41,642 nt of DNA from Thermoplasmata archaeon (GCA_021790425.1 JAJYEA010000016.1:1-41642); one strand, 5' to 3'. Positions 23,202 to 31,679 are shown, counted from the first letter of the stretch. Notes: generated by a model from the letters alone, not told the origin. Made by a program: numbers and translations.

Positions 23202-23748
23202 TCCGCCCTTTCAGTCCGCCGTCCGGTACATCGGCCAGCGGGTGACCACCACGCTGGAGCTCGTCAACCGCGAGACGATCGAGCGGGCCGTGCGGCTCCT
23301 CACCCACGTGCCCACGATCTTCGTCTACGGGGCGGGCCGCTCGGGCATCATCGCCCGGGCCTTCGCGATGCGCCTCGTGCAGGCGGGGCTCCGGGCCTTC
23401 GTCATCGGCGAGTCGGTCACGCCGATCGTGCAGAAGGGGGATGCCGTGGTGATCTTCTCGAACCGCGGGGAGAGCAACTCCTCGCTCCAGACCGCCAACA
23501 TCGTCCGTCGGGAAGGGGCCGATCTCATCGTGATCACCGCGCGGCCCACCAGCAAGCTCGCCCATGCCGCCTCGATCCTGATCCTGCTCGAGTTCCCGGA
23601 CGACCCCGATCGCTCGCGCTACGCCCCGCTCGGGACGCTCTTCGAGTCGGCCAGTCTCCGCCTCTCCGACGGGCTCGTCGCGGAGGTCATGGCCGCGCGG
23701 AAGGAGACCGAGGAGACCCTCCGGGCCCGTCACGCCATCATGGTGTGA
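23185..23748 (+). CDS. 6-phospho-3-hexuloisomerase (SIS domain)
   Basis: A 187-residue SIS-domain protein with the family motifs IFVYGAGRSG (residues 48-57), VIGESVTPIVQKGD, IFSNRGESNSS and the conserved APLGTLFE. PHI interconverts fructose 6-phosphate and 3-hexulose 6-phosphate; in archaea this serves ribulose monophosphate chemistry for pentose supply or formaldehyde fixation. Its usual partner, hexulose-6-phosphate synthase, is not adjacent; the upstream gene is an endonuclease IV-like TIM barrel instead. The 17-bp overlap with that gene implies coupling. It is followed by a hairpin and a convergent glycosyltransferase gene. Confidence 0.9.
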   Translation: MADSASPPFQSAVRYIGQRVTTTLELVNRETIERAVRLLTHVPTIFVYGAGRSGIIARAFAMRLVQAGLRAFVIGESVTPIVQKGDAVVIFSNRGESNSSLQTANIVRREGADLIVITARPTSKLAHAASILILLEFPDDPDRSRYAPLGTLFESASLRLSDGLVAEVMAARKETEETLRARHAIMV

Positions 23749-23777
23749 GGCTCTCCCGTAGAGTACCCCGGGCGGTT

Positions 23778-23793
23778 CCCTCCCACGGGAGGG
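23778..23793. terminator. Hairpin between convergent genes
   Basis: CCCTCCC and GGGAGGG face each other across 2 nt; a 6-bp stem with a tetraloop is realistic. It lies in the 63-bp gap between the hexuloisomerase and glycosyltransferase 3' ends and could serve both. No T tract is seen. Confidence 0.4.
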
Positions 23794-23811
23794 TCGGTTC
23801 CCGATGTTCGC

Positions 23812-24822
23812 CTACGTCGCACGCCGGCCGCTGACCCCGTACTGCACGAGCCCTCGGAGCGCGCCGTAGAGCGTGGCCCACCGCCGCAGGATCTCCACCG
23901 ACCGGTAGCGCCAGCCCGGATACTTCCGGTCCCCGCGGACCCCTTGCGCCATCAGCCCGAGGGTGAGTACCCCGAGGGCCAGCACGCCGAGGGCGCCGAG
24001 GACGCCCGCGTAGACGGGGTGGAACGGCTCGACGAGGAACGCGACGAGCGCCGCGAGGAAGAGGACGGGCCCCACGAGGTACGGGGCCATCCGCCCTCCG
24101 GAGGCCTCGTAGGTGCTGCCCTTGCGTCGCCAGACCACGTAGCCGCCCGTCGCGTAGGTGGCCTGCTTCTTCAGCATCTTCGCGAGGGTGAGCCCGGAGT
24201 AATCATGATGCACCCAGGCGTCCGGGGCATACCGGCCCTTCCACCCTGCCTCGAGGGCGCGCAGGGCGAAATCCTGGTCCTCGCTGGCGGCGCGGGGATA
24301 GAGGGTCGTGTCGAGCTTGCCGAGTTCCGTGAACAGGATGCGCCGCCAGGCCGAGTTCCCCATCGGAAGGGCGTGGGGGTTCCGTCGGGCGACCTCCTCG
24401 TAGAAACGGTTGAGATAGGCGTTGTAGTAGGCCGCGCCCACGTTCGACGCGGTCCCGGGCAGCGCCGGGGTGGGTCCGCCGGTGAAGCCCACCTTCGGGT
24501 CATCGAAGGGGGCCACGAGGTCTGCGAGCCAGGTCGGGGGGGCTACCTCATCGGCATCGAGCAGGGCGACTATGTCCCCCTGCGCGGCCGCGAACGCCTG
24601 GTTCCGGGTCTCAGGGATGTTCCCGAGCATTCGGTGGGGATGCACGGTAGGGTGCGATCGGGCGAACTCCTCGACCGCCTCGAAGGTACCGTCCTTCGAG
24701 CCCCCGTCGGCCACGAGGATCTCGAGCGGGGCGAGGGTCTGGGCGACCAGGCTCTCGAGCGTGCGGAGGACCCGGCGGTCGTTCAACACCGTTACCACGA
24801 CGGTGATCGTCGGGCCGGCCAT
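23812..24822 (-). CDS. Family 2 glycosyltransferase with C-terminal membrane segments
   Basis: A 336-residue protein. The N-terminal GT-A domain opens ITVVVTVLNDRRVL, has the diagnostic ADGGSKDGT loop and a DAD metal motif (Asp89-Asp91), and later ASEDQDFALRALEAGWK, a typical ED acceptor motif. Two hydrophobic segments (about 246-267 and 271-296) anchor it to the membrane. It probably transfers a sugar from a nucleotide or lipid carrier during surface glycan synthesis. It begins 3 nt after the epimerase stop and ends the surface-protein operon. Confidence 0.93.
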   Translation of the reverse strand: MAGPTITVVVTVLNDRRVLRTLESLVAQTLAPLEILVADGGSKDGTFEAVEEFARSHPTVHPHRMLGNIPETRNQAFAAAQGDIVALLDADEVAPPTWLADLVAPFDDPKVGFTGGPTPALPGTASNVGAAYYNAYLNRFYEEVARRNPHALPMGNSAWRRILFTELGKLDTTLYPRAASEDQDFALRALEAGWKGRYAPDAWVHHDYSGLTLAKMLKKQATYATGGYVVWRRKGSTYEASGGRMAPYLVGPVLFLAALVAFLVEPFHPVYAGVLGALGVLALGVLTLGLMAQGVRGDRKYPGWRYRSVEILRRWATLYGALRGLVQYGVSGRRAT

Positions 24823-24825
24823 GGT

Positions 24826-25773
24826 CTACGCGAGTTCCTGGCGGAGGACCTCGATGGTCTTCCGGACCGCCTCCTGCGAGTTGTACCGGGATTGGAATCC
24901 CGTGCTCCGGAGCCGGTCGATGGCAAGGTTCTGCTGCGGCACGTCCCCAGCCCATCCACGTTCGCCGCCGGTGAACTCGATGCGGGCCGTTCCTCCCCAG
25001 GCATCGACGACCTGGCGGGCGATCTCCGCGACGGAGATCGTGTCCTCGGGTGCGAGGTTGAACACGTTCACCCGTTCGTTCGCCGTCTCCGTGCAGTGGA
25101 CCATGGCGCCGACGCAGTCGGTCACCCACTGGTAGCCCTTGCGCTGACGGCCGTCCCCCAGGACCTCGAGCCGCGTGGGGTCCTTCTTGAGCTTCATGAT
25201 GAAGTCGTAGATCACGCCGTGGGTCGCCCCCGGGCCGATGATGTTCGCGAAGCGGAAGATCCACCCCTGCATCCCGTAAGTGTGGGCGAAGGACGAGATG
25301 AGTCCCTCACAGGCCAGCTTGCTGCCCCCGTAGACCGACTCGGGCAGGAGCGGACCGTAGTCCTCGGGCGTGGGGAAGGTGCGGGGAAACCCGTAGACCG
25401 TCGAACTGGACGAGAACGCGATTCCCTTCGTTCCGCGGACGCGCATGGCCTCCAGGACGTTCCGCGTCGCCACCGGACCCTGGCGCAGGTCGAGGTCCGT
25501 CTCGATGATCCCCTTGCGGATGTCCGGGTTGGCGGCGAGGTGCCAGACGAAGTCGATGCCCTCCATCGCGCCCTTCAGTCCGTCGAGGTCGAGAACATCG
25601 AGCTCGCGGAACTCGAACTCCTTGCGGCCGGAGAACCGGGCCAGGTTCGCCCGGGTGCCCGAGGAGAAGTTGTCCACCACGCGGACATGCCATCCCTTCT
25701 CGAGGAGGAGTCCCACGAGGTGGTTCCCGATCCCCCCGGCTCCGCCCGTGACCAGCGCGTGCCGCTCGCTCAC
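24826..25773 (-). CDS. NAD-dependent nucleotide-sugar epimerase/dehydratase
   Basis: A 315-residue extended short-chain dehydrogenase with the NAD loop GGAGGIG (about residues 9-15), the SSSSTVYG motif and the catalytic Tyr-x3-Lys in YGGSK. The substrate is probably a UDP-sugar, as in UDP-glucose 4-epimerase, but specificity cannot be read from the sequence. The start is a GTG in a GTGA overlap with the upstream surface-protein gene. Its position between a large surface protein and a glycosyltransferase suggests that it supplies an activated sugar for cell-surface glycosylation. Confidence 0.93.
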   Translation of the reverse strand: MSERHALVTGGAGGIGNHLVGLLLEKGWHVRVVDNFSSGTRANLARFSGRKEFEFRELDVLDLDGLKGAMEGIDFVWHLAANPDIRKGIIETDLDLRQGPVATRNVLEAMRVRGTKGIAFSSSSTVYGFPRTFPTPEDYGPLLPESVYGGSKLACEGLISSFAHTYGMQGWIFRFANIIGPGATHGVIYDFIMKLKKDPTRLEVLGDGRQRKGYQWVTDCVGAMVHCTETANERVNVFNLAPEDTISVAEIARQVVDAWGGTARIEFTGGERGWAGDVPQQNLAIDRLRSTGFQSRYNSQEAVRKTIEVLRQELA

Positions 25774-28700
25774 GGCCCGCCTCCCGGAGGGAACGACGGA
25801 CCCGGCTCAGGGGGGGAGTACGGCGGCGCGTAGGGGTACGGCGCTCCCCACGGTGACGTGGCGATGGGGACCTCGGCCACAGGGTACGGGGCCGGCGGGT
25901 AGGTCGCGTAGGTCACGCGGCGCCGGGCACGCCAGGCCAGGAGGCCCCCGATCACCCAGAGCACGAAGCCCGCCGTGATCACCGCCGCGGAAATCTCGTA
26001 GAGCGCAGCAACACCGGAAACGTTCTGGTTCATGGGTCCGTTGGCGAGTGCGGTACCCTCTAAAAAGCCACCGACAAGCCCGCCGAGTGACCCTGCGAGC
26101 ATCGCCACGGCCCCGATGAGCACGAGAAGCCGGTAGAGCACGGGCACTGGCGGCCGGAGGATGTGCCGCAGTTTCCGCCGGACCCAGAGCAGGGCCGCGA
26201 CAAGGCCGCAACCGATCGCGACCACGACCATGGCGAGGAACCAGTAGAACTCGGTGCCGAGGGTGATCGCGAAGTAGCCTCCGAGGAGCGAGAGGACGAT
26301 CGGACCCGTGATCTGGGGCAGCCCCGAAGTGGTGACGGTCCCATAGACCACGCTCGAGCCCACGAAGTTCACCGAGGTCCCGGCTCCGGTGAGCGTTCCG
26401 TTCATGGTCCCGGAGCCGGAGATGTTCGCCCCGGTCGGGAAGTAGACCTCGTCGTTGGGAAGGATCGTGGTGCCCGTGAGGGTCAGGCTCCCGGTATTCA
26501 TGGTCCCAACGATCTTGAGGTAGGTTCCGAACTGGCTCGCGTCCCCGAGGAGGGCATACCCGGTGAAGTGGGCGCTTCCCACGTTCGAGAAGGTCCCGGT
26601 GGAAGTGGAGCGTCCGTGGATCGTGTCGGACCCCTGGACAAAGTACCCCGAGGAGTTGACGATCACGTTGCCGTCCGCGTCGGTCGACCCGATCAGGGTG
26701 ATGGACCCGCGGACGATGAAGTCGGTCGAGGGCATGGACAGGGTCCCGACGGTCGTGATCCCCGGCAGCACCGTGGTCCCGTACGTGGAGACGCTCCCTT
26801 GGAAGGAGGCCTCGCCCGTCAGCTGGATGTTCCCTGAGGAGAAGACCTCGCCGATCTGTTCGAGCGCCCCCGCGATGACCACGGAACCCCCGCCCAGCGT
26901 GGCCGTTCCGTTGATCGTGACCTCGCCCGTCACGTTGACGTCTCCCTCGATCCGGGCCGACGTGCCGAGGTCGATGTTGCCCCACATGAACAGCTGGGCG
27001 CCGTTCGTGGTGGTCAGCTGGGTGTCCCCGGTCACGATGACCGTGCCCGTCATGGAGAGGTCCCCGTAGATGGACGAGAAGCCGTCTTCGTGGAAGATGC
27101 CCGAGGCCCCCGAGGTCGGGGGGGTGATCTCCAAGGTCCCCGAGAGCGTCACGGTGCCTTGGACCCCGCTCGTGCCCTGGGCCCAGACACTGCCCCCAGC
27201 GGCGGCGAGCGCGAAGGTACCGTTCAGGCTCATGCCCGGGAAGTTCGCCCGGCCGGAGCTGTCCACCTGTCCGGTGAAGAAGGTGGTGCCGACGACCGAT
27301 ATCGATCCCTGATTGTAGGCGGTTCCCTGGACCGTGACGGCATCCATGATGTCCACGGTCGTCTCGTTGAACGTCGAGGTGCCGTTGGACGCGATGGTCC
27401 CTTGGACCTCCACGCTCCCGACGACCGTGGCCACTCCTCCCATCTCGACGGTGGAGGTGAGGGAGAGGTTCTCCCCCCAGAGGGTCTCCATGGTGGCGTT
27501 GCCCGTGAGGACGTAGGTCTTGTTGCCCGCGATCGTCCCAAGGATGGTGCTCGCGCCGTTGGCCGAGAACGTGCCGTTGACGACCTTCGTCGTCCCGTTC
27601 ACTGTGAGGACTCCGGAGAGGTTCGTCGTCCCGTTGCCCACCAAGGAGCAATCGGTCGCCGAGAGCTGGCCGCCCAGGAAGGTGTTCGGCAGCGTGAGGT
27701 TCCCCTCCGCAAGGAAGTTGCCCCCGAACTCGGTCAGGCCCCGCGTGAGGATGGAGCCACCGGGGGCGCTGGTGGCCACGAGCAGTCCCGTGGTGCTCAG
27801 ATTGCCCTCGATCTGCGCGACCGAGCTATTCTGGACAAAGTACCCTCGGAGCCCCAAGGAACCGGAGGTGACCATGCTGCCTTCCACGTCGATCGTCGGG
27901 GTGGTGTTGGACGTCCAATCCCCCAGGATGTGCCCCTGGACCGTGATGTTCTGCCCCGGGAAGGTGGTCACGTTGAAGACCGGTCCGAGCGACAGGTCGT
28001 GCGGGAAGTACTGGTCACCGGAGGAGACGATGTTCCCGCTGATCGTGAGCCCTCCCTGATTGAAGAAGGTCCCGTTCACGAACACGTGATCCGCCGCCGT
28101 GAAGGTCCCCTGGACGGTAACATTCGCGTCCAGTTGCTCTCCGCCCGTCATCAGGAGGTCCCCGTAGGTCGTGACGGCGGCCGGGGTCTGGGTGCCCGCC
28201 GTGACGGAGATGGTAGGGCTTCCTTGCAATGGTACCATGGAAAAGTTGCCGCCAGTTGTGCCCGGGATCGTGATCTCCACGTGACTCTCGGGGAAGCTGG
28301 CGTAAACGCCCGGGGAGCTGGTGCTCACGGTCCCCTGGATGTTGAAGTCCGTGGGCCCCGACCAGGTGATCGAGCTCGAAGAGGCCGAGGCGCAGATCCC
28401 CAAGATGCACGGTGTGTAGACGGAGCCCGGAGCCACCTGCACGGGGCAGATCAGGATGATGTTGCAGTTGATCGTGATCGTGCCCGGCCCGTAGTTCGTG
28501 ACCACGATGTCCGAACCGCTGTTGAGGTCGGTGGCCCCCCCGATCCCATAGATCCCACCGCTCGCGTTGGCCCAGACCGACATGGAGGTGCCCCCGGACT
28601 GGGACATGGCGAACCCGTCCCCCGTGGCCGGGTTGCCGAGCGTAAGGTCACCCTGCATGTTGATGGTGGCCGAGGTAGTCGAGGAGGGGGGGTCCAGGTA

Positions 28701-29159
28701 GAGCGCCGAACCCGGGTTGGTGTACAGGATGGGATTGAGGGGTGCGGCAGGCTGCTGGAGCGTCAAGGTCCCGAACACGCGGGTGGCACCGTACCCGGCC
28801 GTCCCGGTCGTCGTGGTGAATCCGGTCGTCATCCCGGTGCCCGAGTTCGCCACGTTCCCGCTGAGGGTCGTGTAGTTGCTGATCAGGGTGCCGTTGATGA
28901 CGACCGAGCCGTTGATGGCCGTGGTCGGGCCCTGGGACCCCAGCGAGGGCAGGAGCCGGGTGCTCCCGCGCGGCATGATCGTCGGATGCACCGCGGTGAA
29001 GGTCTGGTGTGGGGTGGAACGGGCATCGGCCGCCTCTGCCCCAAGGGTGGTGGCACGGGAGTGCGCCCCCGCAGGAACGGCCTTCGGGACGGAGGCTCCG
29101 GCCCACCCCGTCACGACCAAGAGGAGCACGACGACCGCGACGGCCCGCCCCCACGTCAC
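25770..29159 (-). CDS. Giant repetitive surface protein with C-terminal membrane helices
   Basis: An 1129-residue protein with an N-terminal signal segment (VAVVVLLLVVTGWAGA). About 850 residues of short beta repeats rich in Gly, Thr, Ser, Val and Asn follow (such as VNGTTKVVNGTFSANGAS), like a parallel beta-helix or bactofilin-type polymer fold. There are dozens of N-x-S/T sites. Three hydrophobic helices follow (EFYWFLAMVVVAIGCGLV, LLVLIGAVAMLAGSLGG, AAVITAGFVLWVIGGLLAW) and a cytoplasmic Pro/Tyr-rich tail. The start is a GTG 25-26 nt from a TATA element. It heads an operon with an epimerase and a glycosyltransferase, so it may be the main glycosylation target. Its function is unknown; a structural envelope role is likely. 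Confidence 0.85.
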   Translation of the reverse strand: MTWGRAVAVVVLLLVVTGWAGASVPKAVPAGAHSRATTLGAEAADARSTPHQTFTAVHPTIMPRGSTRLLPSLGSQGPTTAINGSVVINGTLISNYTTLSGNVANSGTGMTTGFTTTTGTAGYGATRVFGTLTLQQPAAPLNPILYTNPGSALYLDPPSSTTSATINMQGDLTLGNPATGDGFAMSQSGGTSMSVWANASGGIYGIGGATDLNSGSDIVVTNYGPGTITINCNIILICPVQVAPGSVYTPCILGICASASSSSITWSGPTDFNIQGTVSTSSPGVYASFPESHVEITIPGTTGGNFSMVPLQGSPTISVTAGTQTPAAVTTYGDLLMTGGEQLDANVTVQGTFTAADHVFVNGTFFNQGGLTISGNIVSSGDQYFPHDLSLGPVFNVTTFPGQNITVQGHILGDWTSNTTPTIDVEGSMVTSGSLGLRGYFVQNSSVAQIEGNLSTTGLLVATSAPGGSILTRGLTEFGGNFLAEGNLTLPNTFLGGQLSATDCSLVGNGTTNLSGVLTVNGTTKVVNGTFSANGASTILGTIAGNKTYVLTGNATMETLWGENLSLTSTVEMGGVATVVGSVEVQGTIASNGTSTFNETTVDIMDAVTVQGTAYNQGSISVVGTTFFTGQVDSSGRANFPGMSLNGTFALAAAGGSVWAQGTSGVQGTVTLSGTLEITPPTSGASGIFHEDGFSSIYGDLSMTGTVIVTGDTQLTTTNGAQLFMWGNIDLGTSARIEGDVNVTGEVTINGTATLGGGSVVIAGALEQIGEVFSSGNIQLTGEASFQGSVSTYGTTVLPGITTVGTLSMPSTDFIVRGSITLIGSTDADGNVIVNSSGYFVQGSDTIHGRSTSTGTFSNVGSAHFTGYALLGDASQFGTYLKIVGTMNTGSLTLTGTTILPNDEVYFPTGANISGSGTMNGTLTGAGTSVNFVGSSVVYGTVTTSGLPQITGPIVLSLLGGYFAITLGTEFYWFLAMVVVAIGCGLVAALLWVRRKLRHILRPPVPVLYRLLVLIGAVAMLAGSLGGLVGGFLEGTALANGPMNQNVSGVAALYEISAAVITAGFVLWVIGGLLAWRARRRVTYATYPPAPYPVAEVPIATSPWGAPYPYAPPYSPPEPGPSFPPGGGP

Positions 29160-29180
29160 ACGGCCCTGAACCCCGCAAGA

Positions 29181-29188
29181 GTATTTAG
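29181..29188. promoter_or_regulatory. Shared TATA-like box of divergent surface-protein and SCP2 genes
   Basis: GTATTTAG (minus strand CTAAATAC) lies 25-26 nt from the GTG start of the surface protein on one side and 26-27 nt from a GTG codon (29211) on the other, two codons before the SCP2 ATG. One element may drive both directions. Confidence 0.5.
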
Positions 29189-29216
29189 CCGCTCAGATTT
29201 TAGCCCCCCGGTGCGA

Positions 29217-29627
29217 ATGGCAGTCTTCCTGACCCAGGAATGGCTTGACCTCTTCCGGGAGGAGGTCAATCGCAGCCCCGGTTACGCCGCGGCCGCACGC
29301 ACCTGGGAGGGCAGCTTTGTCTTCGTCTCCGTGGACGAGGATCCCGCACGGGAGGCCGCACTCTTCGTCGATTTGTGGCACGGAAAATGCCGGTCGGCCC
29401 ATGTGGTCCCGAACCCGAAGTTGGCCAAGGGCGACTACATGTACAAGCTCCGGTACCGGGACTGGGTGATGCTCCTCCAGGGCAAGCTCCACCCGGTCAA
29501 GGACATACTCACCGGAAAAATCCGGATCGAAGGGAACGTGACCCAGCTCCTCAGCCACCGTCGGGCGGCGGAAGAGCTTCTCGCCGCGGCACGCCGGGTT
29601 CCCACCGAGTTTCCGTACCCGATATAG
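29217..29627 (+). CDS. SCP2 sterol-carrier-like lipid-binding protein, copy 1
   Basis: A 136-residue protein of the SCP2 superfamily: QEWLDLFREEVNRSPGY, TWEGSFVFV, a central LWHGKC strand pair, and DILTGKIRIEGN, the conserved C-terminal amphipathic region. The fold has a hydrophobic tunnel that binds fatty acyl-CoA or other lipids; the archaeal ligand is not known. The ATG is chosen by alignment with copy 2, but a GTG two codons earlier sits exactly at the expected transcription start and could be used. Copy 2 and an alcohol dehydrogenase follow. Confidence 0.85.
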   Translation: MAVFLTQEWLDLFREEVNRSPGYAAAARTWEGSFVFVSVDEDPAREAALFVDLWHGKCRSAHVVPNPKLAKGDYMYKLRYRDWVMLLQGKLHPVKDILTGKIRIEGNVTQLLSHRRAAEELLAAARRVPTEFPYPI

Positions 29628-29654
29628 CCGCCCCGGACCGGGGCCCCAGGCAGC

Positions 29655-29664
29655 GTATTAATAG
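29655..29664 (+). promoter_or_regulatory. TATA-like box of SCP2 copy 2
   Basis: GTATTAATAG is centred 26-27 nt before the ATG at 29686, so copy 2 and the dehydrogenase can be transcribed separately from copy 1. Confidence 0.6.
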
Positions 29665-29685
29665 TGGGCAGAAACTGTCCCGGAC

Positions 29686-30090
29686 ATGGCCAAATTTCCG
29701 TCGCAGGAGTGGGTCGACCTCTTCAAGGAGTCTCTGAACCAGAACAAGAACTACGAGGATGCCGCCTTGACCTGGGAGGGGGACTTCGTCTTCCTTATCC
29801 TGCCGGATGAGACGCTCAAGGCTCCGGTCGCGCTCTACCTCGACCTTTATCACGGCAAGTGCCGGGAGGCGCGGATGCTCTCCTCCCCGGAGGAGAAGTC
29901 GGCCGCCTTCATCTACCAGGGCCCGTACGGGAACTGGAAGAAGCTGATTGGGAAGGAGATCGACCCGATCAAGGGCATGCTGACGGGGAAGTTCAAGCTG
30001 AAGGGGCAGGCCATGAAGGTCATGAGCTACACCCGCGCGGCCAAGGAGCTGGTGGAGACCGCCACCAAGATTCCTACTGAGTTCGACTGA
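29686..30090 (+). CDS. SCP2 sterol-carrier-like lipid-binding protein, copy 2
   Basis: A 134-residue paralogue of the preceding gene, with the same landmarks: SQEWVDLFKESLNQNKNY, LTWEGDFVFLI, LYHGKCREA, MLTGKFKLKGQ and a C-terminal RAAKELVETATKIPTEF helix. It is less arginine-rich and more lysine-rich than copy 1. It has its own TATA element and overlaps the iron alcohol dehydrogenase start by TGATG, so the two are coupled. This links a lipid-binding protein to an alcohol or aldehyde oxidoreductase, perhaps for long-chain or isoprenoid alcohols (inference). Confidence 0.88.
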   Translation: MAKFPSQEWVDLFKESLNQNKNYEDAALTWEGDFVFLILPDETLKAPVALYLDLYHGKCREARMLSSPEEKSAAFIYQGPYGNWKKLIGKEIDPIKGMLTGKFKLKGQAMKVMSYTRAAKELVETATKIPTEFD

Positions 30091-31247
30091 TGTGGTTCTT
30101 CACCGGCCCGAGCCTCGCGTACGGGCCGGGGGCCATCGAGTTCCTCGCCTCGCTCCAGTCGAAGAAGTCCATGATCGTCGCCGACCGAGCCCTGGTCAAG
30201 GGCGGTCTGGTCGCCCCGGTCGTCGAGCAGCTGACCAAGGCGGGGGCGGAGGTCGAGGTCTTCGGGGAGGTCGACCCGGAGCCGCTCATGTCCCGGGTGC
30301 AGGAAGGCGCCGAGGTGGCGCGCAGGTTCGCCCCCGACCTCATCATCGGGTTCGGGGGAGGCAGCGCCATGGACGTGGCGAAGGCCGTCTACGCGCTCTA
30401 CGAGCGGCCCGAACTCACCGTCTACGAGCTCACCCCGATCGTCGACATGGTCCTTGGGGTGAAATCCCGGCTCGTCCAGATCCCGACCACGAGCGGCACC
30501 GGGAGTGAGACGACCTGGGCCACCATCCTCACGGAAGGGGAGGGGGGGCGCAAGCTCGAGCTCGCCCATCGGGAGCTGGTGGCGAAATGGGCCATCTTGG
30601 ACCCCTTGCTCACCCGGTCGATGCCGGCCCGGCTGACGGCCGACACCGGGGCCGACGCCCTCTGCCACGCGGTCGAGTCCATGTCCTCCGATTGGTCCAA
30701 TCCCTTCTCGGACGCGCTCGCCAAGGAGGCCGTCCTCCTCATCTTCCGCTACCTGCCCCGGGCCATGAAGGTGGCCGACGATCCCGATGCCCGGGAGAAC
30801 ATGCACTACGCCGCCACCATGGCGGGTCTCTCCTTCGGCAACTCGCAGGTGACGATCGGGCACGCGCTGGGGCACGCCTTTGGGTCCGTCTTCCATGTCC
30901 CGCACGGGAGGGCGGTAGGGCTCTTCCTTCCCTACGCCATCGAATACAACTTTGCTTCCGCGAAGCCCAAGTTCGGTAACCTTTCCCAGGTGCTGGGGGC
31001 CGATTCCGTTCGCTCACCGCAGGACCTCTCTGCGCGGGTCCGCAGCCTGTGGGACGAGATCGGGATGGTCCGGACCGTGCCCGAGATTGGCGGTATCACG
31101 CGGGAACGGTTCGAGAGCTCCCTTCCGGATCTGGTCCGCCGCACCGACGAATCCACCTGCGTGACGACCAACCCCCGGTCTCCTTCCAAGAAGGAGATCG
31201 AAGAGATCTTCCGGGCAGCTTGGGATGGGCGTCCGGTGACGCTCTGA
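30090..31247 (+). CDS. Iron-containing alcohol dehydrogenase
   Basis: A 385-residue group III dehydrogenase. It has the NAD-binding motif GFGGGSAMDVAK, the TTSGTGSETT loop and the metal-ligand region: Asp and His in TADTGADALCHAVES, and histidines in GHALGHAFGSVFHVPHG, the family signature with all expected ligands. It oxidises or reduces an alcohol/aldehyde pair with NAD(P); the substrate cannot be predicted. The start is in a TGATG overlap with SCP2 copy 2. The 3' end lies 15 bp from the convergent mscL gene. Confidence 0.94.
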   Translation: MWFFTGPSLAYGPGAIEFLASLQSKKSMIVADRALVKGGLVAPVVEQLTKAGAEVEVFGEVDPEPLMSRVQEGAEVARRFAPDLIIGFGGGSAMDVAKAVYALYERPELTVYELTPIVDMVLGVKSRLVQIPTTSGTGSETTWATILTEGEGGRKLELAHRELVAKWAILDPLLTRSMPARLTADTGADALCHAVESMSSDWSNPFSDALAKEAVLLIFRYLPRAMKVADDPDARENMHYAATMAGLSFGNSQVTIGHALGHAFGSVFHVPHGRAVGLFLPYAIEYNFASAKPKFGNLSQVLGADSVRSPQDLSARVRSLWDEIGMVRTVPEIGGITRERFESSLPDLVRRTDESTCVTTNPRSPSKKEIEEIFRAAWDGRPVTL

Positions 31248-31262
31248 CCTGCTGACGTCCCC

Positions 31263-31679
31263 CTATTTGACGGGAGGGACTTCCGAAGTGCAGTTCATGC
31301 ACTTCGACGCCTTGATCGGTATGGTGCTGAGGCAGTAGGGGCAGTCCCGGGTGGTGGGGGGGGCGGCCTTCAGTCTCGCCTTGCGGCGCTCCTCGAGCCT
31401 CGCGATGGGGAGCACCACTCCGAAGAAGATCACGACGGCGATCAGGAGGAAGGAGATGAGCTTGTTCAGCACGTCGCCCGGTTGGAACAGCGAGCCGTTG
31501 ACCATGAAGGTCCAGCCGGCGAAGTTCAAGTGGCCGGGAACGCCCACCAGCGGAGTGACGATATCGGCAACCACCGCGGAGACGAGCGCAGAGAAGGCGA
31601 GACCGATCACTACACCCACGGCCATATCGATGACGTTGCCCTTCATGATGAAGGACTTGAAGTCGTTCAGGACTCCCAT
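31263..31679 (-). CDS. mscL: Large-conductance mechanosensitive channel MscL with zinc-ribbon tail
   Basis: A 138-residue channel subunit. The N-terminal amphipathic helix and first membrane helix read FKSFIMKGNVIDMAVGVVIG, the best-conserved MscL region with the gate glycines. A loop with one N-x-S site follows, then the second helix (FLLIAVVIFFGVVLPI) and a charged cytoplasmic linker. The C-terminus carries a zinc ribbon (CPYCLSTIPIKASKCMNC), instead of only the usual helical bundle. MscL opens under membrane tension to release solutes on osmotic downshock. The gene stands alone; an AT-rich element (minus strand GCGTTATC) lies about 40 nt upstream. Confidence 0.95.
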   Translation of the reverse strand: MGVLNDFKSFIMKGNVIDMAVGVVIGLAFSALVSAVVADIVTPLVGVPGHLNFAGWTFMVNGSLFQPGDVLNKLISFLLIAVVIFFGVVLPIARLEERRKARLKAAPPTTRDCPYCLSTIPIKASKCMNCTSEVPPVK

